Assembly: GCF_014203425.1 (NCBI RefSeq)
Contig: NZ_JACHJC010000001.1
Span: forward strand, 5,544,001-5,608,000
From: Micromonospora echinospora
GTDB lineage: Bacteria; Actinomycetota; Actinomycetes; Mycobacteriales; Micromonosporaceae
Direction: 5' to 3'
DNA length: 64,000 bases
Both the position numbers and the translations under genes were made by a program. This document shows positions 55,500-64,000 of the stretch, in pieces. Positions within the stretch are counted from its first letter, which is position 1. The number at the start of each line of letters is the position of its first letter. The notes beneath the pieces are model-generated. The model made no database searches and had not been told where the DNA came from. It was given only the letters and a program-made list of their open reading frames with translations.

Positions 55500-58199
55500 C
55501 TAGTGGTCGGCGCTGTTCCAGTCGCGGCCCTCGCCCACCGACACCTCCAGCGGCACCGACAGCGGGTACGCCTCGCCCATCTGCTTACGCACCAGCGCCT
55601 CCAGCGTCTCCCGCTCGCCCGGCGCGACCTCGAAGACCAGCTCGTCGTGCACCTGCAACAGCATCCGCGACCGCAGCCCGGCGTCGCGCAGCGCGCTGTC
55701 GACGTGCAGCATCGCGACCTTGATGATGTCGGCCGCCGAGCCCTGGATCGGGGCGTTGAGCGCCATCCGCTCGGCCATCTCCCGGCGCTGCCGGTTGTCG
55801 CTGACCAGGTCGGGCAGGTAGCGGCGGCGGCCCAGGATGGTGGAGGTATAGCCGTCCTGGCGGGCGCGGGCCACCACCTCCTGGAGGTAGTCGCGGACCC
55901 CGCCGAACCCGGCGAAGTAGTTCTCCATCAGCCCGCGCGCCTCCTCGGCGGAGATGCCGAGCTGCTGGGACAGGCCGAACGCGCTGAGCCCGTACGCCAG
56001 GCCGTAGTTCATCGCCTTGATCTTGCGGCGCTGATCGGCGGTGACCTCGCCGACCTCGACGGTGAAGACGGACGACGCGGTGGCGGCGTGGAAGTCGTGC
56101 CCCGAGTTGAACGCCTCGATCAGCGCGTCGTCCGAGGACAGGTGCGCCATGATCCGCATCTCGATCTGGCTGTAGTCGGCGGTGAGCAGGCACTCGTAGC
56201 CCTCGCCGACGACGAACGCGCGCCGGATCCGCCGCCCCTCCTCGGTGCGGATCGGGATGTTCTGCAGGTTCGGCTCGGTGGAGGACAGCCGCCCGGTCGC
56301 CGCCACCGTCTGGTTGAACGTGGTGTGGATCCGGCCGTCGTCGGAGACCGACTTGAGCAGGCCGTCCACTGTCGACTTGAGCTTGGCCACATCCCGGTGG
56401 CGCAGCAGGTGGTGCAGCAGCGGGTGCTCGGTCTGCGCGTAGAGCCACTGGAGCGCGTCGGCGTCGGTGGTGTAGCCGGTCTTGATCCGCTTGGTCTTCG
56501 GCAGGCCCAGCTCGGTGAAGAGGATCTCCTGCAGCTGCTTCGGCGAGCCGAGGTTGAACTCGCGGCCGACCACCTCGTACGCGCTCTGGGCGGCGGCCTT
56601 CACCTCGGCGGCGAAGTGCGCCTCCAGCTCGGAGAGGTAGTCGGTGTCGGCGGCGATGCCGGTGCGCTCCATGGTGGCGAGCACCCGCATCAGCGGCAGC
56701 TCGACGCCGGCCATCAGCCGGGCCGACTGCTCGCCGTCGCGGGACAGCTCGGCGTCGATCGCGTCGGCCAGGTCGAGCGTGGCGCGGGCCTGGAGCATGA
56801 GGTTCTGCTCCGCCACCCCCTCGTCGCCGAGCCCGTCGAGCGTGAGCTGCCCGGTCTCCGGCGCGTCGACACGCAGCTCCCGGTGCAGGTAACGCAGCGC
56901 CAGGTCAGTCAGGTCGTAGGAGCGCTGGTCGGGGCGGGCCAGGTAGGCGGCGATCTGCGTGTCGCGGGCGATGCCCTGCAGCTCCCAGCCGTGCGCGGCG
57001 AACGCCAGCACCGCCGGTTTGCTGTCGTGCAGCACCTTCGGGCGCTCGGCGTCGGCGAGCCACCCGGCCAGCGCGGCCTCGTCATCGGCGCCCAGGGCGC
57101 TCGGGTCGAACCAGGCGCCCGCGCCGCCCGCGGTGGCCAGCGCCATAGCGGTCACCGTGGCGGTGTGCCGGCGGTTGGGGCCGGTGTCGAGCGTGACAGC
57201 CAGACCCACCGGGGCGCCCGCCGGGGCATGCGTGTCGAGCCAGCCCGCGAGCGCGCCCGGCTCGGTGAGCACCTCGCCGTCAAGGTCGAAGCCCGCCTCG
57301 GCCTCCGGCTCGACCGCCTCCAGGTACTGGTAGAGCCGGTCGCGCAGGATGCGGAACTGCAGCGTGTCGAAGACCTGGTGCACCGCTTCGCGGTCCCAGC
57401 CCTGCCAGCGGGCGTCTTCGGGGCGTACCGGCAGCTCCAGGTCGGAGACCAGGCGGTTGATCTCGTAGTTGCGGATCACGTCGGCGAGCCGCTCGCGCAG
57501 GCTGTCGCCGGCCTTGCCCTTGATCTCGTCGGCGCGGGCCACCACGCCCTCGACGCCGCCGTACAGGTTGATCCACTTAGCCGCGGTCTTCGGGCCGACG
57601 CCCGGCACGCCGGGCAGGTTGTCGCTGGTCTCGCCGACCAGCGCGGCCAGGTCGCGGTAGCGGTCCGGGGTGACGCCGTACTTCGCCTCGACCGCGGCCG
57701 GGTCCATCCGGGCCAGGTCGGAGACGCCCTTGCGCGGGTAGAGCACAGTGACCTGCTCCCCGACGAGCTGGAACGCGTCCCGGTCGCCGGTGGTGATCAG
57801 CACGTCCATGCCCTGGTCGCGGGCCTGGCAGGCGAGCGTCGCGATGACGTCGTCGGCCTCGTAGCCCTCCCGCTCGACCACCGGCACGCGCAGCGCGGCG
57901 AGGACCTCCTTGACCAGGCTGACCTGGCCCTTGAAGTCGGTCGGGGTCTCGCTGCGGCCGGCCTTGTATTCGGCGTACCTGTCCGTGCGGAAGGAGCGGC
58001 GGGAGACGTCGAACGCCACGACGATGTGCGTCGGCTGCTCGTCGCGCAGCACGTTGATCAGCATCGAGGTGAAGCCGTAGACGGCGTTGGTCGGCTGCCC
58101 CGTCGTGGTGGAGAAGTTCTCCACAGGCAGGGCGAAGAAAGCCCGGTATGCCAGGGAATGTCCGTCGACGAGGAGCAGGCGCGGCGTCGTAGCTGTCAC
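55500..58199 (-). CDS. polA: DNA polymerase I
   Basis: Pol I fills gaps in repair and Okazaki processing. The 899-residue protein has an N-terminal 5'-3' exonuclease (LLLVDGHSLAYRAFF, EGYEADDVIATLA, GVPGVGPKTAAKWI), a middle domain where the 3'-5' exonuclease acidic residues are not evident, and a C-terminal polymerase. Polymerase motifs are A (LTADYSQIEMRIMAHL), B (RRKIKAMNYGLAYGLS) and C (LLQVHDELVFE). Loss of proofreading is usual in actinobacterial Pol I. GTG at 58199 lies 7 bases behind TAGAGT. An in-frame upstream start would lie across the promoter. Confidence 0.97.
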   Translation of the reverse strand: MTATTPRLLLVDGHSLAYRAFFALPVENFSTTTGQPTNAVYGFTSMLINVLRDEQPTHIVVAFDVSRRSFRTDRYAEYKAGRSETPTDFKGQVSLVKEVLAALRVPVVEREGYEADDVIATLACQARDQGMDVLITTGDRDAFQLVGEQVTVLYPRKGVSDLARMDPAAVEAKYGVTPDRYRDLAALVGETSDNLPGVPGVGPKTAAKWINLYGGVEGVVARADEIKGKAGDSLRERLADVIRNYEINRLVSDLELPVRPEDARWQGWDREAVHQVFDTLQFRILRDRLYQYLEAVEPEAEAGFDLDGEVLTEPGALAGWLDTHAPAGAPVGLAVTLDTGPNRRHTATVTAMALATAGGAGAWFDPSALGADDEAALAGWLADAERPKVLHDSKPAVLAFAAHGWELQGIARDTQIAAYLARPDQRSYDLTDLALRYLHRELRVDAPETGQLTLDGLGDEGVAEQNLMLQARATLDLADAIDAELSRDGEQSARLMAGVELPLMRVLATMERTGIAADTDYLSELEAHFAAEVKAAAQSAYEVVGREFNLGSPKQLQEILFTELGLPKTKRIKTGYTTDADALQWLYAQTEHPLLHHLLRHRDVAKLKSTVDGLLKSVSDDGRIHTTFNQTVAATGRLSSTEPNLQNIPIRTEEGRRIRRAFVVGEGYECLLTADYSQIEMRIMAHLSSDDALIEAFNSGHDFHAATASSVFTVEVGEVTADQRRKIKAMNYGLAYGLSAFGLSQQLGISAEEARGLMENYFAGFGGVRDYLQEVVARARQDGYTSTILGRRRYLPDLVSDNRQRREMAERMALNAPIQGSAADIIKVAMLHVDSALRDAGLRSRMLLQVHDELVFEVAPGERETLEALVRKQMGEAYPLSVPLEVSVGEGRDWNSADH

Positions 58200-58206
58200 G
58201 GCAGCG

Positions 58207-58229
58207 ACTCTAGTCCGTACGCCCGACAA
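58207..58229 (-). promoter_or_regulatory. DNA-damage (PafBC/RecA-NDp type) promoter of polA
   Basis: On the minus strand TTGTCGGGC-N8-TAGAGT fits TTGTCRGTG-N8-TANNNT, including the first T. The -10 box ends 7 bases before the GTG (leaderless). Confidence 0.74.
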
Positions 58230-58271
58230 CTCCGGCCTCCGGTGCGGCGCGCGCCGCACCGGAGGCCGAGG

Positions 58272-59075
58272 TCAGAGAACCTTGGCCAGGAACGCCTTGG
58301 TCCGCTCGTGCTTCGGTGCCGAGATCACCTCGCGCGGGTCGCCCTGCTCGACGACCACGCCACCGTCCATGAACACGAGGTGGTCGCCGACCTCCCGGGC
58401 GAAGCCGATCTCGTGGGTCACCACGATCATCGTCATGCCGTCGCGGGCCAGGTCCTTCATCGTGTCCAGCACCTCGCCCACCAGCTCCGGGTCGAGCGCG
58501 CTGGTCGGCTCGTCGAACAGCATCAGCTTCGGCCGCATGGCCAGCGCCCGGGCGATCGCCACCCGCTGCTGCTGTCCGCCGGAGAGCTGACCGGGGTACG
58601 CGCCGAGCTTGTCGCCCAGTCCCACCCGGTCCAGCAGCTGAGCGGCGTGCTCCCGGGCCTGCGCCTTCTTGGCCTGGCGCAGCAGCACCGGGGCCTCCAT
58701 GACGTTCTGCAGCACCGTCATGTGCGGGAACAGGTTGAACCGCTGGAACACCATGCCGATGGCGCGGCGCTGCGCGGCCACGTCCTTGTCCCGCATCTCG
58801 TACAGCTTGCCGCCGCGCTCCCGGTAGCCGATCAGGTCGCCGTCCACCCGGATCCGGCCGGCGTCGATCTTCTCCAGGTGGTTGATGCAGCGCAGGAACG
58901 TCGACTTGCCGGAGCCGGAGGGCCCGAGCAGGCAGCACACCTCGCCGGAGCGGACCTCCAGGTCGATGCCCTTGAGCACCTCCAGCGGCCCGAACGACTT
59001 GTGCACCTGCTCGGCCCGCACCATCAGCCCGGACTCGGCGGTCGGCGCCTGCGGGGAAGCGGTCGTGTCCGTCAT
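58272..59075 (-). CDS. Polar amino acid ABC transporter ATPase (GlnQ-like)
   Basis: The 267-residue ATPase has Walker [17 protein letters not shown] (about residue 55), Q-loop [16 protein letters not shown], signature [16 protein letters not shown], Walker [17 protein letters not shown] and H-loop VVTHEIGFA, the GlnQ/HisP pattern. It starts with ATG overlapping the permease stop (ATGA). It is the third gene of a binding protein-permease-ATPase operon for uptake of a polar amino acid such as glutamate or glutamine. The ligand is not readable from sequence. Confidence 0.93.
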   Translation of the reverse strand: MTDTTASPQAPTAESGLMVRAEQVHKSFGPLEVLKGIDLEVRSGEVCCLLGPSGSGKSTFLRCINHLEKIDAGRIRVDGDLIGYRERGGKLYEMRDKDVAAQRRAIGMVFQRFNLFPHMTVLQNVMEAPVLLRQAKKAQAREHAAQLLDRVGLGDKLGAYPGQLSGGQQQRVAIARALAMRPKLMLFDEPTSALDPELVGEVLDTMKDLARDGMTMIVVTHEIGFAREVGDHLVFMDGGVVVEQGDPREVISAPKHERTKAFLAKVL

Positions 59076-60043
59076 TGCGCCGTCCCACTCGTCGTGCTGC
59101 CGCTCTCGGCGGCGAGCCCTCGCAGCCGCTGTCGAGCCCGCGTACTGCGCCCGAAACCCTTCGAGTAGTGCCGCTCCAGGTAGTACTGCCCCACCAGCAG
59201 GACGCTGGTCAGCAGCAGATACCACAGCGTCGCGGCGACGTACATCGGGAAGGGCTGGAAGGTTCGGGAACCGACGGCCTTGAGCTGGAAGAACAGCTCC
59301 ATCGACACCGGCACGAAGGCCACCAGCGAGGTGTCCTTGAGCATCGCGATGGTCTCGTTCCCGGTCGGCGGAATGATCACCCGCATCGCCTGCGGCAACA
59401 CGATCCGCCGCAGGATCTGCGCCCGGCTCATGCCCAGCGCCTGAGCCGCCTCGGTCTGCCCCTCGTCCACCGACTGGATGCCGGCCCGGACGATCTCGGC
59501 CATGTACGCGGCCTCGGACAGACCCAGCGCCAGCATGCCGGCGACGAAGCCGGTCAGGATGTCCACCGCGCTGAACCCGAACAGCCGGGCCTCGAAGTCG
59601 TGCAACCCGAACAGGGCGCCGATCTGCCTGTCGAACGGCAGACCGAACTCCAGCCGCGACCAGAGGATGCCGAGGTTGCCGAAGAGGATCGCCAGCACCA
59701 GCCGCGGCACCGCCCGGAAGAACCAGGTGTAGACCCAGGCCACGCCGCGCAGCACCGGGTTGGGCGACAGCCGCATGATCGCGATGACGATGCCCAGGCC
59801 GATGCCGATCACCATCGACGTGATCAGCAGCAGGATGGTGCCGCGCAGCCCTTCGATGATCGGCGGGCGGAACATCTCGTCCACCATGAACGACCACTGG
59901 AACGCGGAGTTCGTGACCAGCATGTGCACGAACATCGCTACCAGCACGGCGATGACCGCCACACCGGCCCAGCGCCCGGGGTGCCGCACGGGCACGGCCT
60001 TGATCGGTTCAGGCCGTGCCCGTCCGGATGTGTCGGCCGACAT
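59072..60043 (-). CDS. Polar amino acid ABC transporter permease
   Basis: The 323-residue membrane protein has about five to six hydrophobic segments and the EAA motif [20 protein letters not shown] (about residue 217), which docks the ATPase. It also has the family blocks [19 protein letters not shown] and [20 protein letters not shown] 30-residue charged N-terminus and a 35-residue tail are longer than usual. It lies two bases behind the binding protein gene and overlaps the ATPase gene. Confidence 0.92.
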   Translation of the reverse strand: MSADTSGRARPEPIKAVPVRHPGRWAGVAVIAVLVAMFVHMLVTNSAFQWSFMVDEMFRPPIIEGLRGTILLLITSMVIGIGLGIVIAIMRLSPNPVLRGVAWVYTWFFRAVPRLVLAILFGNLGILWSRLEFGLPFDRQIGALFGLHDFEARLFGFSAVDILTGFVAGMLALGLSEAAYMAEIVRAGIQSVDEGQTEAAQALGMSRAQILRRIVLPQAMRVIIPPTGNETIAMLKDTSLVAFVPVSMELFFQLKAVGSRTFQPFPMYVAATLWYLLLTSVLLVGQYYLERHYSKGFGRSTRARQRLRGLAAESGSTTSGTAQ

Positions 60044-60045
60044 GG

Positions 60046-60957
60046 TCAGACCGACGGGTTCAGTTCAGCGTTGGTGATCGCGCCGCCCTCGACACCCCAC
60101 TTGCTGAGCGCCGCCTTGTAGCTGCCGTCGGCGATGACCGCCTGCACGGCCTCCTTGAGCACCTCGGCGAACGCCTGCTGCTCCTTGTTCACCGCGTAGC
60201 CGTACGGCGCCGACTCGTAGATGTCGCCGAGCACCTCGAGCTGACCGTTGCTCTGCTTCACCGCGTACGCGCCGACCGGGGAGTCGGCCAGCATGGCGTC
60301 GTTCTTGCCGCTGCCCACGGCGGCGGTGGCGTCGCTCTGCGCCTGGTACTGGTCGATCTTGATCGCCGGCTTGCCGGCGTCGGTGCACTTCTTCGACCGG
60401 GCGGTGATGTCGTCGAGCTGGACCGTACCGACCTGCACGGCGATCTTCTTGCCGCAGGCGTTCTCCGGGTCCACCCCGGCCGGGTTGCCCTTCTTGGTCG
60501 CCCACTGGGTGCCCGCCGAGTAGTAGCTCACCATGTTGACCGTCTTCAGACGGTCGGCGTTGATGGTGAACGACGAGACGCCGACCTCGTACTTGCCCGA
60601 ACCCACGCCGGGCAGGATCGCGTCGAACGGCGCCGACTCGTACTCGGCCTTGAGGCCGAGCTTCTGGGCCACCGCGTTGAACAGCTCCACGTCGAAGCCG
60701 ACCACCGTCTTGCCGTCCTGGTCGAGGAACTCGGCCGGGGCGTACGTCGAGTCGGTGCCGACCTTGATCACGCCGTCGGCCTTGATCGCGTCCGGCACCT
60801 TCGCGGCCAGGTTGGAATCGGCCGTGGCGGACACCGACGGGCCGTCGCCCGGCTCGGCCGAGTTCTCCTTCTCGCCGCAGGCGGCGAGGGAGAGCAGCAG
60901 GACGGCCGCACCGGCGACGCCGAGCGCCGCCCGCCGTCCGGGGTTGGAGTGGAACAT
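60046..60957 (-). CDS. Amino acid ABC transporter substrate-binding lipoprotein
   Basis: The 303-residue protein has a lipoprotein signal (LLLSLAACG) and the family 3 binding fold: IKVGTDSTYAPAEFLDQDGK (ligand pocket start), VGFDVELFNAVAQKLG, APFDAILPGVGSGKYEVGVS and ADSPVGAYAVKQ. It captures a polar amino acid outside the membrane for the permease encoded two bases downstream. ATG at 60957 has AAGGAG six bases upstream, the best ribosome site in this cluster. It begins 32 bases past the livF stop. Confidence 0.92.
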   Translation of the reverse strand: MFHSNPGRRAALGVAGAAVLLLSLAACGEKENSAEPGDGPSVSATADSNLAAKVPDAIKADGVIKVGTDSTYAPAEFLDQDGKTVVGFDVELFNAVAQKLGLKAEYESAPFDAILPGVGSGKYEVGVSSFTINADRLKTVNMVSYYSAGTQWATKKGNPAGVDPENACGKKIAVQVGTVQLDDITARSKKCTDAGKPAIKIDQYQAQSDATAAVGSGKNDAMLADSPVGAYAVKQSNGQLEVLGDIYESAPYGYAVNKEQQAFAEVLKEAVQAVIADGSYKAALSKWGVEGGAITNAELNPSV

Positions 60958-60989
60958 GGCTGTACTCCTTATTGCGAGGGGTCGGTCGG

Positions 60990-61700
60990 TCAGGCCACGC
61001 CGAGGTATGCCTCTTTGACCGAGGGGTCGTGCAGCAGGTCCGTGCCGGAACCGCTCTTGACGATCCGGCCGGTCTCCAGCACGTACGCCCGGTGGGCGCG
61101 CGCCAGCGCCTGCTGGGCGTTCTGCTCCACCAGCAGGATCGTGGTGCCCTGCTGGTTGATCTCCGTGATGATCGTGAAGATCTGCTGGATGAGCATCGGC
61201 GCGAGACCCATCGACGGCTCGTCGAGCAGCAGCAGCTTCGGCCGGCTCATCAGCGCCCGGCCGACGGCGAGCATCTGCTGCTCACCGCCGGAGAGCGTGC
61301 CGCCGGCCTGCTTGCGCCGCTCGGCCAGCCGCGGGAACAGGTCCAGCACCCGGGCCAGGTCCTGCGCGATGCCGGCCTTGTCGCGCCGCGTGTACGCGCC
61401 CATGTCCAGGTTCTCCAGCACCGACATGCCGGGGAAGATGCCCCGGCCCTCGGGCGCCTGGCACAGCCCGCGCCGCACCCGCAGGTCGGCCCGGAGCTTG
61501 GTGATGTCCTCACCGGCGAACTTGATCCGGCCGGAGGCGACCGGCCGGATGCCGGAGATCGCCCGCATGGTGGTGGACTTGCCGGCGCCGTTCGCGCCGA
61601 TCAGCGCGACGATCTCCCCCTCGTCCACGGTCAGGCTGATGCCGTGCAGCGCCTGGATCCGCCCGTAGAGCAGGCTCACGTCCTCGATCTCAAGCAGCAT
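60990..61700 (-). CDS. livF: Branched-chain amino acid ABC transporter ATPase LivF
   Basis: The 236-residue ATPase has Walker A LIGANGAGKSTTMRAI, the LivF-specific CQAPEGRGIFPGMSVLENL, signature TLSGGEQQMLAVGRAL, Walker B LLLLDEPSMGLAPML and VEQNAQQAL. It energises leucine/isoleucine/valine uptake together with LivG. The ATG overlaps the livG end by 11 bases. Last gene of livH-M-G-F. Confidence 0.93.
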   Translation of the reverse strand: MLLEIEDVSLLYGRIQALHGISLTVDEGEIVALIGANGAGKSTTMRAISGIRPVASGRIKFAGEDITKLRADLRVRRGLCQAPEGRGIFPGMSVLENLDMGAYTRRDKAGIAQDLARVLDLFPRLAERRKQAGGTLSGGEQQMLAVGRALMSRPKLLLLDEPSMGLAPMLIQQIFTIITEINQQGTTILLVEQNAQQALARAHRAYVLETGRIVKSGSGTDLLHDPSVKEAYLGVA

Positions 61701-62535
61701 CGTCCGGCACCCCCAGGTACGCCGCGACCACCTTCGGGTTGTCCCGCACCTCGGCGGGCAGCCCTTCGGCGATCTTCTTTCCGAACTCCAGGACCACGAT
61801 CCGGTCGGTCACGCCCATCACCAGGCGCATGTCGTGCTCGATCAGCAGCACCGTCACGCCCTGGTCCCGGATCTGCCGGATGAGCTGGAGCAGCTCCTCC
61901 TTCTCCGCCGGGTTGAAGCCGGCGGCCGGCTCGTCCAGGCAGAGCAGCTTCGGGTCGGTGGCCAGCGCGCGGGCGATCTCCAGCCGCCGCTGCTCGCCGT
62001 AGGACAGGTTGCGGGCGAACTCGTGCATCCGCTTGCTGATGCCGACGAACTCCAGCAGGCGCTCGGCCTTCTCCCGGCCCTCGCGCTCCTCCTTCCAGTG
62101 CCGCGGCAGGCGCAGCAGGGCGGAGATCACGCTGGTCTTGTGGTGCGCGTCCGCGCCGACCTGGACGTTCTCCAGCGCGGTCATCTCCGGGAAGAGACGG
62201 ATGTTCTGGAACGTACGCGCCATGCCCATCCGGGTGATCTGGTGGCGCTTCTTGCCACTGATCTTCTGGCCCAGGAACCGGATCTGTCCCTCGCTGGGCT
62301 GGTAGATGCCGGTCATCGCGTTGAAGCAGGTGGTCTTGCCGGCGCCGTTCGGGCCGATCAGACCGAGGATCTCCCCCTTGTAGAGGGTGAAGTCCACGTC
62401 GTTGAGGGCCACCACGCCGCCGAAGCGCAGCGTGACGTGGTCGACCTCCAACAACGGCTCCCGCTCGCTCACCGTCTCGACGACGGGGGCCGCCGCCTGG
62501 ACCGGAACCTTCGGATTCTGCTCGGTGTCACTCAC
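61690..62535 (-). CDS. livG: Branched-chain amino acid ABC transporter ATPase LivG
   Basis: The 281-residue ATPase has Walker A LIGPNGAGKTTCFNAMTG, the Q-loop ARTFQNIRLFPEMTALENV, signature NLSYGEQRRLEIARAL, Walker B LLCLDEPAAGFNPAEK and LIEHDMRLVMGV, then the C-terminal VAAYLG of LivG. A poorly conserved 28-residue N-terminus precedes the fold. The GTG at 62535 overlaps the livM stop by 8 bases. Pairs with LivF. Confidence 0.93.
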   Translation of the reverse strand: MSDTEQNPKVPVQAAAPVVETVSEREPLLEVDHVTLRFGGVVALNDVDFTLYKGEILGLIGPNGAGKTTCFNAMTGIYQPSEGQIRFLGQKISGKKRHQITRMGMARTFQNIRLFPEMTALENVQVGADAHHKTSVISALLRLPRHWKEEREGREKAERLLEFVGISKRMHEFARNLSYGEQRRLEIARALATDPKLLCLDEPAAGFNPAEKEELLQLIRQIRDQGVTVLLIEHDMRLVMGVTDRIVVLEFGKKIAEGLPAEVRDNPKVVAAYLGVPDDAA

Positions 62536-63667
62536 CGACGATCACCTCCTTGCGGCGGTCCTTGAACTCCGCCGCCCGTCGCCGGTTCGGGATCAGGCCC
62601 TGCGGCCGGAAGATCATCATCACCACGAGCACCAGGCCGAAGAAGAGGAACCGGTACTCGTACAGCTCGATGCCGAACAGCTCGATGCCGCGGAACCGCT
62701 CGATCATGTACGCCACCAGGCCGCCGCCGACGATCGCGCCGACGATGTTGCCCGAGCCGCCGAAGATGACAGCGGCCAGGATGATGATCGAGTTGAGCAG
62801 CTCGAAGTTCTGCGAGTTGACGAAGTTCTGCTTACCGGCGAACAACGCGCCGGCCAGGCCGGCGATGGCCGCGCCGGAGGCGAACGCCCACAGCTTGAAC
62901 TTGAACGTCGGCACGCCCATCAGCTGGGCCGCGTCCTCGTCCTCGCGGATCGAGATCCAGGCCCGGCCGACCCGGCTGTGGGTCAGGTTCCGCACCCCGA
63001 TGACCACCAGGATGATCAGCGTGAGCACCAGCCAGTAGTACGGGCGGGCGTCGAGCACGCCGAACCACGGCCGGCCGTCGGCGTACTGGCCGGGCGGGTG
63101 CGGGATCTGGTTGAAGCCGCGCTGTCCCTTGAGGAACTCGGAGCTGACCGCCGCGATCCGGATCATCTCGGCGAAGCCGAGCGTCACCAGCGCCAGGTAG
63201 TCGCCGCGCAGACGCAGCGTCGGCGTACCGAGCATGACGCCGGAGACCATGGTCAGGCCGATCGCGATCGGCACCACCACCAGCCACGGCCACAGCGTCT
63301 TGACGTTGCTGCTCGGCGAGGTCAGCACCGCCACGGTGTACGCGCCGACGGCGAAGAAGCCGAAGTAGCCGAGGTCGAGCAGGCCGGCGAAGCCGACCAC
63401 GATGTTGAGCCCGACCGCCAGCAGCACGTAGATCGAGACCGTGAACATCACCTGGGTGAAGTTCGCGCCGGGCGTCGGGATCGGCCCGAGGTACTGGTAG
63501 AACTCCTTGTTCGGCAGCGCGTAGAAGAACGCGATGACCGCGACCAGCAGCACCCAGCGCACCCAGCGCGGCGCGTGGTGCCAGCGCTCCGAGATCGCGT
63601 GCCGGCCCTGCCGCAGCTTGTCCGCCGCCGTCTCCCGCCGCTCCGGCGGGTCGATGGTGGTCGTCAT
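62528..63667 (-). CDS. livM: Branched-chain amino acid ABC transporter permease LivM
   Basis: The 379-residue membrane protein has about nine hydrophobic segments, the LivM motif VGFAGLLDLGYFGFFAVGAY and the coupling-loop region GRAWISIREDEDAAQLMGVP. A 35-residue basic N-terminus and a charged tail (RRRAAEFKDRRKE) are cytoplasmic. The ATG overlaps the livH stop (ATGA), fixing the start. Confidence 0.92.
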   Translation of the reverse strand: MTTTIDPPERRETAADKLRQGRHAISERWHHAPRWVRWVLLVAVIAFFYALPNKEFYQYLGPIPTPGANFTQVMFTVSIYVLLAVGLNIVVGFAGLLDLGYFGFFAVGAYTVAVLTSPSSNVKTLWPWLVVVPIAIGLTMVSGVMLGTPTLRLRGDYLALVTLGFAEMIRIAAVSSEFLKGQRGFNQIPHPPGQYADGRPWFGVLDARPYYWLVLTLIILVVIGVRNLTHSRVGRAWISIREDEDAAQLMGVPTFKFKLWAFASGAAIAGLAGALFAGKQNFVNSQNFELLNSIIILAAVIFGGSGNIVGAIVGGGLVAYMIERFRGIELFGIELYEYRFLFFGLVLVVMMIFRPQGLIPNRRRAAEFKDRRKEVIVGE

Positions 63668-64000
63668 GCGCGTGCCCTCCCCAGTGATTCGCCGAGCAGA
63701 CCGGTCGGCCGGAACATCAGCAGCACGACCAGCACCGCGAACGCGGCGAAGTCCTTCCACTGACTGCCGAACAGGCCCGCGGCGTAGTTCTCCACGACGC
63801 CGAGCAGCAACCCGCCGACGAGCGCGCCCCGCAGATTGCCGATACCGCCGAGCACCGCCGCGGTGAACGCCTTGAGGCCCAGCAGGAAGCCGACGCTGTA
63901 CGTGAGCGTCTGGATCCGCACGTCGTAGAGCAGGCCCGCGACGCCGGCCATGGTGCCACCGGCGATGAAGACCATCAGGATGATGCGGTCCTTGTTGACG
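63664..64000 (-). CDS. livH: Branched-chain amino acid ABC transporter permease LivH (C-terminal part, cut by window edge)
   Basis: Only the last 111 residues or so are visible. They contain the LivH end: GGTMAGVAGLLYDVRIQTLT, GLKAFTAAVLGGIGNLRGALVGG and VVLLMFRPTGLLGES. The stop overlaps the livM start. The N-terminus and probably livK lie beyond base 64000. Confidence 0.93.
   Translation of the reverse strand, partial: VNKDRIILMVFIAGGTMAGVAGLLYDVRIQTLTYSVGFLLGLKAFTAAVLGGIGNLRGALVGGLLLGVVENYAAGLFGSQWKDFAAFAVLVVLLMFRPTGLLGESLGRARA

Noticed and set aside
55503..59168. Open frame of 1221 codons on the plus strand opposite polA
   Set aside because: Same reason: no recognisable motifs, and polA on the minus strand is intact with all motifs.

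Overview
The window is a high-GC, densely packed stretch of a chromosome from an actinomycete. The best guess is a member of the Micromonosporaceae such as Micromonospora. Support for this comes from the gene content (rbpA, whiA, opcA, a mycothiol-dependent isomerase-like protein, a coaE-grpB fusion), the frequent GTG starts and the gene order. This is an inference from sequence alone. I saw no rRNA, tRNA, CRISPR array, prophage, insertion sequence or large biosynthetic cluster.

Layout. 1-2922 (+): end of the oxidative pentose phosphate cluster (zwf, opcA, pgl). 2990-10040 (-): the conserved rapZ-yvcK-whiA block followed by gap-pgk-tpiA-secG-rbpA. 10183-13843: recQ, a secreted C39-like peptidase and about 1 kb of repeat-rich non-coding DNA, lying between rapZ and uvrC, which are often closer together in relatives. 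13844-20687 (-): uvrC, a Tat-exported Rieske lipoprotein, uvrA, rsgA. 20910-34097: accessory metabolism and regulation (isomerase/metallo-beta-lactamase pair, DedA, methyltransferase, cold shock protein, ArsR-MFS pair, MarR-hydrolase operon divergent from an MMPL transporter, lytic transglycosylase, DedA/PAP2-like membrane protein). 34229-36097: typA, followed by about 620 bp of simple and inverted repeats. 36723-45400: methyltransferase, cytosolic beta-lactamase-like hydrolase, tyrosine phosphatase, a ykfB/ykfC-like murein-peptide pair, riboswitch-controlled terC, small enzymes and regulators. 45426-58229: uvrB, an anchored unknown protein, coaE, rpsA, small proteins, a frameshifted CPBP protease gene, polA. 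58272-64000 (-): a polar amino acid ABC transporter directly behind a branched-chain amino acid (liv) transporter.

Most striking signals. (1) All five DNA repair genes in the window (recQ, uvrC, uvrA, uvrB, polA) carry the same promoter architecture, TGTCR at a fixed 12 bases before TANNNT. This matches the RecA-independent (PafBC/RecA-NDp type) DNA-damage promoter of mycobacteria. In four of them the -10 box sits 6-7 bases from the start codon, so the damage transcript would be leaderless. (2) The secreted C39-like peptidase gene is preceded by three tandem, same-direction GGAAT-N18-GTTAC elements, the spacing expected of ECF (sigma-R-like) promoters. (3) A probable manganese riboswitch (yybP-ykoY type) precedes terC. 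(4) Non-coding regions hold several palindromic elements, one present twice 23 kb apart. A 20-bp tandem array copies the tail of the adjoining regulator gene, and a 12-copy CCCTG tract follows typA.
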